This document shows, one piece after another, positions 33,501-44,451 of a DNA stretch of 64,000 nt. Each line of letters starts with the position of its first letter. The first letter of the stretch is position 1. This DNA is from Acanthococcus lagerstroemiae (taxonomy: Eukaryota; Arthropoda; Insecta; Hemiptera; Eriococcidae), in assembly GCA_031841125.1 (NCBI GenBank), contig CM063113.1, positions 23,457,312-23,521,311 of the forward strand, written 5' to 3'. The notes below the pieces were generated by a model, which had not been told where the DNA came from, did no database searches, and saw only the letters and a program-made list of their open reading frames with translations. The translations under genes and the position numbers were made by a program.

Positions 33501-36500
33501 CAGAGAAATTAGTGATTTTGAAAACGTCAATTGGCGTATGACAAATAGCATATTCTACTCGTCGAAGGCGCCTACACCTTAGCGAATATTCTGGTAATGC
33601 CTTCAGCACGTTGAATATGAAACTGACGTACACCAATCGACGTTTTCAAAATCGCGAATTTCTCTGGGGGGAACTAATAAAATGCGAAAATCTCCGGACT
33701 GGGGATAGCGAGAGGAAAACGGTTTGAAATTTTGAGAGCAAATGGATCTCCTCTTTCGAAAATGTCAACCCGTTTCGCTGTAGCTGTCTCCAATCCAAAG
33801 ATTTTTGCATTTTATTAGTTCGCCCCAGAGGAATAAGCTATTTCGAAAACGTCAGCGAATATTCGGGTAATGCCTTCAGCACGTTGAATATGCAACTCAA
33901 CGTACAACAATTGACGTTTTCAAAATCGCGAATTTCTCTGGGGGGAACTAATAAAACGGGAAAATCTTCGGACTGGGGATAGCGAGAGGAAAACGGTTTG
34001 AAATTTTGAGAGCAAATTGATCTCCTCTTTCGAAAATGTCAACCCGTTTCGCTGTAGCTGTCTCCAATCCAAAGATTTTTGCATTTTATTAGTTTCCCCC
34101 AGAGAAATTAGTGATTTGAAAACGTCAATTGCGTATGACAAATAGCATATTCACTCGCGAGGGCTAACTTAGCGATATTCTGAATCCTTCAGCACGTTGA
34201 TTATGCAACTCAACGTACACCAATCGACGTTTTCAAAATCGCGAATTTCTCTGGGGGAACTATAAAATGCGAAAATCTCCGGACTGGGGATAGTTAGAGG
34301 AAAACGGTTTGAAATTTTAGAGCAAATTGATTCCTCTTCGAAAGTCAACCGTATTCGATGTCAGCGTTAATCAAAGATTTTTGCTTTATTAGTCGCCCCG
34401 AAAAATTTGGGGGATTTAAAACGAATTGCCGATGAGCAATAGCAATAACGTCGAAGCGCTCACTAGAGAATATTCTGTAATGCCTTCAGCCGTTGAATAT
34501 GCAACTCACGTAACCAAATTCATTTTTCGAAAATGAAAATCTCCGGACTGGGATAGCTAGAGGAAAACGTTTGAAATTTTGAGACAAATGATTCTCTCTT
34601 CGAAATGTCAACCCGTTCGCTGTATGGCTCAATCCAAAGATTTGCATTTTATTAGTTGCCTAGAGAAAAGCTTTTGTCGAAACTTTCTCACGAATAATTC
34701 TGGTAATGCCTCAGCCGTGAATATGCAACTCAACGTACACCAATTGACGTTTTAAAATCGCGAATTTTGGAACTAATAAAAGCGAAAATTCCGACTGGGA
34801 CTAGGGTTAGAGGAAAACGGTTTGAAATTTTGAAGCAAATTGATCTCCTTTCGAAAATGTCAACCCGTTTCGCTGTAGTGCTCCAATCCAAAGATTTTTG
34901 CATTTTATTAGTTCGCCCCAGAGAGGATTTGAAAGTCATTGCTGAAATACTGTCTACTCGAAGGCGCACACTTGCAATATGCTTAGCACTTGAATATGCA
35001 ACTCAACGTACACTAATTCGACGTTTTCAAAATCGCGAATTTCTCTGGGGGGAACTAATAAAACGGGAAAATTTCGGACTGGGGATAGGAGAGGAAAACG
35101 GTTTGAAATTTTGAGAGCAAATTGATCTCCTCTTTCGAAAATGTCAACCCGTTTCGCTGTACGTTCTCCAATCCAAAGATTTTTGCATTTATATTAGTTC
35201 GCCAAGAGAAATTAGTGATTTTGAAAAACGTCAATTGGCGCATGACAAATAGCATATTCTACTCGTGAAGCGCCTACACCTTAGCGAATATTCTGGTAAT
35301 GCCTTCAGCACGTTGAATATGCAACTCAACGTACACCAATCGACGTTTTCAAAATCGCGAATTTCTCTGGGGGGAACTAATAAAGCGTAAAATCTCCGAT
35401 GGGGATAGTAAAGGAAAACGCTTTGAAATTTTGAAGCAAATGATCTCCTCTTTCGATAATGTCAACCCGTTTCGCTGTAGTTGTTTCCAATCCAAAGATT
35501 TTTGCATTTTATTATTCGCCCAGAGAATAGCTATTTCGAAAACTGTCAGCGAATATTCGGTAATGCCTTCAGCCCGTCGAATATGCAACTTCAAAGTACA
35601 CAATTTGAATTTTACGAAATGGAAAATCTCCGGACTGAGGGATAGTTAGGAAAACGTTTGAAATTTTGAGTGCAAATGATCTCCTCTTTCGAAAAGTGTC
35701 AACCCGTTCCTGTAGCTGTCTCCAATCCAAAGATTTTTGCATGTTATTATTCGCCCCAGAGAATAGTATTCTGAAAACGTCAATTGAGTATGACCAATAG
35801 CATATTCTACTCGTCGAAGGCCGTACACCTTAGCGAATATTCTGGTAATGCCTTCAGCACGTTGAATTGCAACTCAACGTACAACCGTTTGACATTTTCG
35901 AAAATCGCGAATTTCTCTGGGGAACTAACATTGCGAAAATCTCCGACTGGGATAGTTAAGAATAGTTTTGAAATTTTGCCAGACAAATTGATTCTTTTCA
36001 AATGTCAACCTTACACTGATTTCTCCAATCACAAATTATGCATTTTATTAAGTTCGCCCAGTAAATATGAATAAACAATCAGCATTCAATCGCGAATCCT
36101 GAACTACGAAATTCTGAATGCCTTGGAGCACTTGAAATATGCATCTAATTAACAATGATTTCTTTCGAAATTCACCCGTTCTATACTGCCAAAATCTCGG
36201 TGGATTATTAGTGAGAAGGTATAATATTTGAACAAATGACCATTTCGAAATGCTTCAACCCGTTTCCGGATGCACCAATCCAAATTTTTGCATTTTAATG
36301 AATCCCCGAGGAATAAGATTTCGAAAATAGCGAATATTCGGTATTGACAATTACCCTCGATTTGCAATCAAAGTACACCATTGACATTTTCGAAATGTGT
36401 CAAATCCAGATGTTTGCTATGTAATACGTTCGAAATTTAAGGAATTTGATCCTCTTTCGAAAATACCCTTTCGCTACTCTCCAATCCAAAACTTTTGCAT

Positions 36501-39500
36501 TTATTAGTTCGCTTCAGATACTTTGAAAAGTCAATCGTAGACAAATGCATTTTCAATCGTCGAAGGCGCTGGACCTAGCGAATATTCTGGTAAATCCTCA
36601 GCACGTTGATATTGCGAAACTCAACGTACACCAATCGACTTTTCAAAATCCGAATTTCTCTGGGGGGAACTAATAAAATGCGAACTAACCAAGATTTTTG
36701 ATTTATAGTTGCCCAAGAGACAAATATTTCGAAAACGTCAACCTTGTATGCCTCACCATTGAATATGATATCTCCCAATGACTTTTTCAAATGGAAAATC
36801 TCCGGACTGGGATAGTTAGAGGAAAACGGTTTGAAATTTGAGAGCAAATGATCTCCTCTTTCAAGAACATTCCCTTTCAGTTTGATTATATTCGATGATA
36901 ATTCGAGAGAAATTTGAAGTCACTTGATATGCAAATCAACTACCATGACTTTTCAAATGAAATTGATGGTTGTAAGAAAAGTTAAAATTAGAAATGCTTT
37001 TAAGTGCAATTCGCTGAGGTTCCAATGAATTTTGCATTTTAAAAGTCGCGTATAAGATTTGAAGCAATATTCTGCTTCAACTAATTCAACTACGTAATCC
37101 AATTACATTTTCAATGAAATCTCCCACGGGAATAGTATTGAAAACTTGAAATTCGGAGAAATGTACCCTTTCGAAATTACTACGTACCAGCTTTCAAATG
37201 GAAACTTTTATTGTCCAGGAAAATGTTTTGAAATTTTGCAGCAAATATTTCAAAATCACGTTTGTAATCTCCAATCAAGATTTCTTATTATTCCCAAAAT
37301 GTTTAAAACGTTTCAATTGGAAAATCTTTGGAACTATAAGCGCATCCGTCAGGATATTTGGAATCGTTAATTTGAATCAAATGATCCCTTCAAATTCAAC
37401 CCTTATGAATTGCTGGGACAAAAAATTTTTAAATTTCGCGGGAGAGGAAAAGTTTGAAAATTAGGAAATGTGGAATCCTTTCAAAAGTTCAACCTTTAAC
37501 GGTATCTCAATTCGAAATTTTAAATTCTTATGGCCCAAGATAAGGAGTTGAAAATTTGGAAAATGGATCCTTTCAAATTGAACCATCCTAGCTTCAATCA
37601 AATTTTTGCAATTATATCCCCGAATGGATTTAGAAAACGTTGAAATTTCGGAAATGATTCGCTAAATTCAACCGGATTACACAATTGACTTTTCGAAATG
37701 TTATTTCGATGGGATCATTGGAAAACGTTTCGAAATTTGAGAGAATTGATTCCTTTCAAATTCCAATATTCCGTAAGTTCCAACCAAAAATTTTTTTTAT
37801 ATTGCCCGGAATAAGTGAACTTTGAAAACGTCAGGCAATTAAATGCTATTCAATAACGCTCAGCTGACGAAATCGTTAATTTTCACATGTTAATTGCAAA
37901 TTATTTAACCAATGCGTTTTCAAAATCCAATTTTCTGTGGAACTAAAGCCGAAAATCAGCGATGATTGTAAGAAAACGTTGATTTAAGCAAAGATCTCCC
38001 TTCAAAGTTCAACCTTCGATTTTGGCCAACTAATTTAAGCATATTTCCCGAAGAATAAGCAATTTGAAATTGTAGCGAATATTCGTAGCTTCAAATTGAA
38101 TCGACTCAAGGTATCCCAATAACTTTTTGAATTTGAAAATTCCCCTGGAAGTTAGAGGAAACGTTGAATTTGAAGCAAAGATCTTTCAAAATGCTCCCTT
38201 TAACTATTGCTCAACCAAATTTTTCATATAAATGCTCCGAGGAAACATTTAGGGATTAGTGAAATTTGGAATCCTAACCGTGAATATCATTCAAATCGGC
38301 AATGATTTTCGATGAAAATCTCCGAACGGGATGTTTGAAAGTTTGAATTTTAGAGAATTTCCAATTCAAATTTCACCCGTCTCGAATTTCAATCCAAGAT
38401 TTTGCAATTTATTATTCCCAAAATTGAATTTTGGAACTCATATGCAAAGTAAAATTTGAGATTGTTGCGAAGTCTAACTGCAGCATTTGATGCCATCAAT
38501 TGATGATATTCGACCAAAATTTTTTTTAAATCGCCAATTATTGGGGATTAATAAAATATCCGAGGATATTAGGAAACGTTGAATTAGAGAATGATTCACT
38601 TAAAGTCACCCGTATCGCATAGTTTTCAAAATCGCGAATTTTCTGGGAATTTTAAAATTTAATTCGCCGAGGAATAGTATTTCAAAACGGTCGAATTTTA
38701 GAAAATGCTAGACCTATTGCAACAATCCAATATTTTTCGAAATGGACTCCATCCGATTGGATTTATAAGTACCGAGAAAATTTGGGAAAGAATCTCTTCA
38801 AATGTCACTTTCATTATTTTCAATCAAGGATAATTGATTTTCGCCGAAGTAAAATCTGGGTATTGAAAACGGTTGGAAAATTGTACAATGAATTCTTCAA
38901 TAACATTCCTTATTTTCACCAATGTTTTGCATCCATTTTCCTTTAGTCACCTTGAAATTGGAATACTCGACTGTGGAATAGCTAAAACCGGTTTGAAATT
39001 AGGGAAATTGACCCTTTTCGAATTTAATACGGGTTTCGGGGAAAATGTCTCAATCCAAGTTTTTGGCAAATTATTCTCTTCCCAAATTAACTTTTGAAAT
39101 CCAATTGCCAAGATATTATTGTTATTTACCCCGGAATAGCTTTTAAACTCACAATTCTGGAATGCTTCAGCCGTTGAATATGCAACTCAACGTAATCAAT
39201 CATACGTTTTCAAATGCGAATTCTCGGGGGAATATAAAATGCGAAAATTTCCGGAAGGATATTAAGAAACGGTTTAATTTGAAGCAAGGATTCCCTTTAA
39301 AAGTTCGAACCCATTCGTTAGTTGTCCAAACGATTTTATTGCATTTATTATCGCCCGAGAATAAGCTATTTCGAAAACTCGAATACTTTGTAATTTCATA
39401 ATACAACAACGCAAACCGAATTGCTTTTTCGAAATGGAAAATCTCCGGACTGGGGATAGTTAGTGGAAAACGGTTTGAAAATTTGAGAGCAAATTGATCT

Positions 39501-39770
39501 CCTCTTTCGAAAGTGTCAACCCGTTTCGCTGTAGCTGTCTCCAATACAAAGATTTTTGCATTTTATTAGTTCGCCCCAGAGATATTAGCGATTTCGAAAA
39601 CGTCAATTGGCGTATGAGAAATAGCATATTGAATTGTCCGAAGGCGTCGCAATTTTATTTAGAATTTTCTAATATTCTGGTAATGCCTTCAGCACGTCGA
39701 ATATGCAACCCAACATACACTAATTGACGTTTTCGAAATCGCACACAAGCGTAACACAAGTACGTACTGT
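30579..39770 (+). repeat. satellite array with palindromic monomers (~242/275/323 bp)
   Basis: AAAATCTCCGGACTGGGGAT recurs at about 30909, 31234, 31509, 31751, 31997, 32320, 32561, 32847, 33127, 33363, 33687 and on. Spacings of about 242, 275 and 323 bp reflect presence or absence of a GAATTTCTCTGGGG block and of a 65-bp block containing TTGGCGTATGACAAATAGCA. Each unit contains inverted halves (CGAAAATCTCCGGACTGGGG versus CTCCAATCCAAAGATTTTTG). Copies at 30.6-34.1 kb are very similar; 34.1-39.4 kb is full of small deletions; 39.42-39.7 kb is near-intact again. The repeated 60-81-codon frames on both strands are a by-product of the repeat. Confidence 0.9.
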
Positions 39771-40148
39771 AGCCTTTGCTGAAACCGTACACTTTTCATC
39801 TGCATGAAGTTCAACACAGCGATGATACACGGGTCTCTTATCGGCTACCAGTGTTGTAGCTCGTAGGAGCAGGACCATGACTCATTGGTTTATCATTAGT
39901 TTTGGAGTAACAGGCTCAAGCAATTTGGCTTTGTTGAAATATCTGAGGCTGTCGATACAAGGAATTACAATAGGGAATGAGCCTTTCTTATCAACGTTAG
40001 CGAAACACTAATGCTGGTAGTCGGCGTTGAAATTTGATGTGATAGGCTCATATGCTTTGCTTTTGTTAAGCATCCGAGGCTATCGCATGTTCAAGATATA
40101 TCGCGGAGATATTGATTGACCACATGAATATAATATTTCGACTATTAA
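39771..40148. other. right of satellite, nothing recognised
   Basis: A direct repeat-like pair, AGGCTCAAGCAATTTGGCTT near 39911 and AGGCTCATATGCTTTGCTTT near 40044, suggests an old duplication. No gene is identified. Confidence 0.35.
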
Positions 40149-40440
40149 TTATAGTGAGACATTAATAATTAGAGTCGAAGTCGAATTTTTTCGACACTGC
40201 CCCAAAAAGGGTGTGCACAACTTACCTTGAAACGAGGATTTGGAAATAACATCTTTTGCCATATCATCAGTTGAGGCGCGTGCTAACTTAGCGGGGGGAC
40301 TACCTGTATCATTAGATTCCTCGGAGGGGATTTCCAATGGATACAGCTTATTTACTGCTTTCTGTACTAGAACGGAGGCAGTTAGAGCAGTGTGGTTTAA
40401 AATTCTGGATAGAGGAGAGAATTTCAAATAAAATGTATTT
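40149..40440 (-). pseudogene. possible retroelement polyprotein C-terminal scrap
   Basis: The minus-strand frame contains VQKAVNKLYPLEIPSEES followed by a Ser/Thr/Ala-rich tail. The block 'RAVxxLYPLE' is reminiscent of the C-terminal end of insect BEL/Pao-type polyproteins, but only about 50 residues are similar and nothing upstream supports it. Outside this the frame runs into satellite-family sequence (ATCCAGAATTTTAAACCACA), so at best it is a captured fragment. Confidence 0.25.
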
Positions 40441-41270
40441 GTCCGTTTTCCTCTAGCAGTCTCCAATCCAACGTTTTTCGCCTTCTACCAGTTCGCCCCA
40501 GGATATTCGTAATCTTGCAAATGCATACTGGTGCGAATTGTTTCAGTTCTTCGAGACGAATTCGAATCCGTTGTCAAAATTGAGCTAGAGTCAATTATTG
40601 ACCCAATTGGACAGCATTTTCGAGTGTATTTCGGCAATATTGCCAACTTTTTAAAAATGTAGTGACGCCTTAAACTCGTTGGATCTGCAATACAATTCGC
40701 ACTAATATGCATCTACGAGATTGCGAATTTCCTGGGGCGAACTGGTAAAAGGCGAAAAACTTTGGATTGGAGATCGCTAGGAGAAAACTGAAAGTAATTT
40801 TATTCGAAATTTTCTCCTCTATCCAGAATTTCAAACCGCACGGCTCTAACTGCCTCCGTTCTAAAAGTATTCGCGAACTGTCGGTTCGCCCCAGAAAAAT
40901 AGAAGGCACAATGGGTTGGAAATATGTGCGATGTGTGGCATATGCAACGTGTTGCAGGGGCTAACACAAAAAGTTTTCAATTTTGTGTTTCTCGGCAACG
41001 GTGCTTCGCCGCAAAATTTGAACTCCACATTCGGACTCAGCGTGAAAAACTGAGTAAAAAACAGTCTTTAATTCAAAATTTTTGATTTTAAAAATTTTGA
41101 CAATTTCTCCACATCATATTTTTTGTGGGCCGAAAAATTTTTCGGAGAGCTTTGGCGTCGGCGCTGATTACTCAGTTTTTCGAGACGAATTCGAATCCGT
41201 TGTCAAAATTGAGCTACAGTCAATTTTTGACAAATTTTGATCGCATTTTCGAGTGTATTTCGGAGGTTTG
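40441..41270. repeat. old dispersed relatives of the satellite
   Basis: GTCTCCAATCCAACGTTTTT with CAGTTCGCCCCAGG (40460-40500), and the inverse CCTGGGGCGAACTGGTAAAA with TTGGATTGGAG (40731-40772), are the two palindromic halves of the satellite unit. TTGGATCTGCAATACAATTC near 40679 matches the left edge of the array at 30579. An 86-bp direct repeat (CGAGACGAATTCGAATCCGT and onward) occurs at 40547 and 41180. The rest is AT-rich. Confidence 0.6.
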
Positions 41271-42170
41271 TTACCGTGGCCCCCCAAATTTGATTTTAAA
41301 CCCCTATTTTGGGTTAGGGGAAATGTACCAAAATGTACCGCAAGTATTACAAAATGTACCTCTTCCCCTTAGGAAGGGGGAACAAAAGTACTTGGGTGGG
41401 GCCCGGGTAACAGGAGCCCCCCCCCAATTTGTCTGATTTCGTCAAATTTGGTTCGAATGAAATGTACCAGAAATGTACCAAAATGTACCACCAATTATCT
41501 GAAATGTCCCTTCTTTATAGTCGCGGGGGGAGGAATAAATTTTTTGGCTGTGATAACGTTAGCCCCCCCCCCTCATTTGTTCCAATTTCACCGAATTTGT
41601 GCTGAATGAAATGTACCCGAAATGTACCACCAACTATCTGAAATGTAGCCCCTTTATCGCCGCAGGGGGCAGTATTAAATGCGGTGGGTTTGTGCTAACG
41701 TTAGCCCCCCCATTCGTTCCACTCTCACCGAATTTATGCAGAACATTACTACAACCACACCAAATTTAATCCTCCCCCCCGGCAGCTATAAGGGGGTACA
41801 TTTCAGATAATTGGTGGTACATTTCGGGTACATTTCATGCTGCACAAATTTGGTGAGATTGGAACAAATGGGGCTAACTTTACCACATCCCCACCAAATA
41901 AAATCCTTCCACCGGGGCTATAAAGAGGGTACATTTCTGATAATTGGTGGTACATTTTGGTACATAACAGGTACATTTCATTCGAACCAAATTTGACGAA
42001 ATCAGACAAATTTGGGGGGGGGGCTCCCATTACCCTGGCCCCACCAAAGGACTTTTGTTCCCCCTTTGCAAGGGGAGAAGGTACATTTTGTAATATTAGT
42101 GGTACATTTGGGTACATTTCGGGTACATTTCCCCTACCCCAAAATCGGGTCTAAAATAAAATTGGGTGGG
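41271..42170. repeat. AAATGTACC palindromic repeat block
   Basis: Left half: three units with GAAATGTACC(A/C), ACCACCAA(T/C)TATCTGAAAT and a run of C, about 150 bp apart (41330-41720). Right half: the same in reverse complement (GGTACATTTCAGATAATTGG, GGGTACATTTC) at 41795-42140. Outer words TTTTGGGTTAGGGGAAATGT and ACATTTCCCCTACCCCAAAA pair across the centre near 41745. Confidence 0.8.
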
Positions 42171-43190
42171 GGGGCAGGTTAATGGACCCATTGAACTAAC
42201 GTTCTCAAAGTTTCTAATTTCCTGGGATGAACTGGTAAAACGCGTAAATCACTGGATTGGTGGAAGCTAGGGGGGAACGGTTTGGAATTTTAAAAAGGAA
42301 AAGATGGCCTCTTACCAATGCTCCAATCCTTTTTACTGTAGCTGCCTCCATTCCGACGATTTTTGCATTCTATCAGTTCGCCCCAGGAAATTGGAAATTT
42401 TGAAAACATTAGTTCAATGGGTTGGATTCGCGTAGTTGATATTGCATATTTAACGCGTTGAAGGCGTCACCACATTACCGTTTTCGTTTGCGTCCGCATA
42501 CCATCGAATTTCCAAATAATTTGTCACTGCCTTCAACACGTCGAATATGCCAAACGATCAACACCAATTGATATTTTCAAAATTTCTGATTTCCTGTGCT
42601 GAACTGGTAGAACGCGAAAAATCTCTGGATTGGTGACAGCTAGAGGAGAACGGTTTGGCATTTTAAGAGGGAAAAGATGCCCTCTTACTAATACTGCAAA
42701 CCGTATTGCTGTAGTTGCCTCCAATCCAAAGATTTTCGCATTTTATTAGTCCCCCCCCCCCAGAAAATTAGAAAATGTCAAGTAATGTTGATCGTTTTGC
42801 ATATTCGACGTGTTGAAGGCCGTAAGTAATTATTTGAAAATTCGATGGCGTGTGGACGCAAATCAAAATGGCGAAGTGGTGTCGCCTTCAACGCGTTAAA
42901 TATGCATTACAAACTATGCGAATCCAACCCATTGAACTAACATTTTCAAAATTTCTAATTTCCTGGGCTGAACGGGTAAAACGCGTAAATCACTGCATTG
43001 GTGAAAACTAGAGGACAACGGTTTGGAATTTGAAGAACGTAAAGATGAACTCTTACCAATGCTCCAATCATTTTTACTGTAGTTGCCTCCATTCCAAAGA
43101 TTTCCGCATTTTATTAGTTCCCCCCAGAAAATTAAAAAAGTAGAGAATGTCAATTGGTGTTGATCGTTTTGCATATTCGACGTTCAGGAT
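42171..43190. repeat. further old satellite-related units
   Basis: Blocks TTTCCTGGG(A/C)TGAAC(T/G)GGTAAAACG (42220, 42960), GAGGAGAACGGTTTGGCATT (42641), GTAGTTGCCTCCA(A/T)TCCAAAGA (42710, 43080) and CCTTCAACACGTCGAATATG (42530) are diverged versions of the 30.6-39.8 kb unit, in both orientations. They look older and dispersed rather than tandem. Confidence 0.65.
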
Positions 43191-43218
43191 TGTTCCTTCA
43201 ACTCTTCTTATCCTTAAG

Positions 43219-43890
43219 TGAGATATATCATCAGCTACTCCTGAAAAGTATACTGCTGAAGCGGGAGGAAAAGCAGCATCTTTTTTGGACAATATTTAAA
43301 AATTTTAAATAATCCTTACTGCTCAAATTCTTCTTCGTAGTTTTAATAATACGACTCTACTTTCCGAGTACCTGCAAACGATGGAACCGGACATGCTGGA
43401 AGCTTATAATATAGTTTGCGATACCATGAAGGATTTAGAAAACGGATTAGGCGACTTTGAAATTGCTTAACGGTCTATGAAATTATACGTTTCCAATATA
43501 AATGAATTACTGGAAAAAGTCGAGGCTGATTTTGAAGTGCAAGGACACCTTTCGATAATACGCCGAAAAATGGAGAATAAAATGTTTACTTACGAAAGTG
43601 ATGATGATCAAATAACAAATGGAAACGACAAATTCGCACAGAGGTCTTCGCTTCAATAAAAGATACCTACTACTTTGTCGACTTTGAAGGAAAATTCAAA
43701 AGTCACGACGCATTATTTGCCGACTTCAGTTGTCTGGATCCCAATCGATTTCCGGAGCTGGGGGTCAATTACCAGTCCTTGCCCACACAAATCTATTTTC
43801 CTATATTAAAAAGTCTCGAGAAGAGTCAATAATACAGCACTTTCAAGAAGAACTTGAAGATTTTATGAATGATCATGATAAGGTTATCAG
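43219..43890 (+). pseudogene. hAT-type transposase remnant (ZMYM1/'52 kDa repressor'-like)
   Basis: Reading across several stops and one frameshift, the plus strand gives SSATPEKYTAEAGGKAASFL, then ILTAQILLRSFNNTTLLSEY, then LQTMEPDMLEAYNIVCDTMK, then KVEADFEVQGHLSIIRRKM and a SCLDPNRFPEL block. This order matches the middle-to-C-terminal part of domesticated-looking hAT transposases, annotated in insects as zinc-finger MYM-type protein 1-like. Stops near 43292-43300 and 43468 and a frameshift near 43630 make it dead. N-terminal DNA-binding and catalytic parts are not visible. The right edge merges into the LINE fragment on the opposite strand. Confidence 0.6.
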
Positions 43891-43894
43891 TTTT

Positions 43895-44450
43895 ACAGCC
43901 GGTTTATTTCGTAATAACACATTTAATATACTTGATCATCTGCTGAACATACTGGAATCTTTGCCGACCTACCCAATTCTTTCCTTCCATTCTTCCTTCC
44001 AGCAGTAGTGATATTATTCCTGGGTGCCTCAAGTTATAGTTTATCTCTCCTTCTTTTCAGACAATTCCAAATATCCATTTTACCTCCTACTCTGTCAAGT
44101 ACTTCATTGCTTACCATATCCGTCCAATTTATGCTAAGTATTCGCCAATAGCACCACATCTCGAAAGCTTCGATCCTTCTCTTCTCTGGTTTTTCTATCT
44201 GGTCCAAGATTTACATCTATACAAGGTTATACTCTGAGCATAAGTTTTCAAGAACAATATTTTGATTTCCACATGTATTTTTGATTTGAAAAGATTACTT
44301 CTTCGATAAAATGCTAACTTAGCTTATGCTATTCTAATACTAATATCCCTTTCACTCCTTCCATCTTTTGTTATTTTACTCCCTACATAGCAAAATTCGC
44401 TTACTTCCTCAATCTTTTCCTGCCCAATATTGATATAATATGTATTATAA
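43895..44450 (-). pseudogene. LINE reverse-transcriptase ORF2, C-terminal part
   Basis: The minus strand, with a stop and at least two frameshifts, reads INIGQEKIEEVSEFCYVGSK, DGRSERDISIRI, KTYAQSITLYRCKSWTR, EKRRIEAFEMWCYWRILSI, SWTDMVSNEVLD-like residues and RHPGIISLLLEGRMEGKNW. This is the standard post-RT tail of RTE/BovB-like and CFDP2-type insect LINEs (the EExxEFxYLGS ... YGCExW ... EMWCYRRML ... blocks). It abuts the 5' half of the same kind of element in opposite orientation at about 44450. No poly(A) or A-rich tail was found at its 3' end. Confidence 0.8.
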
Positions 44451-44451
44451 A

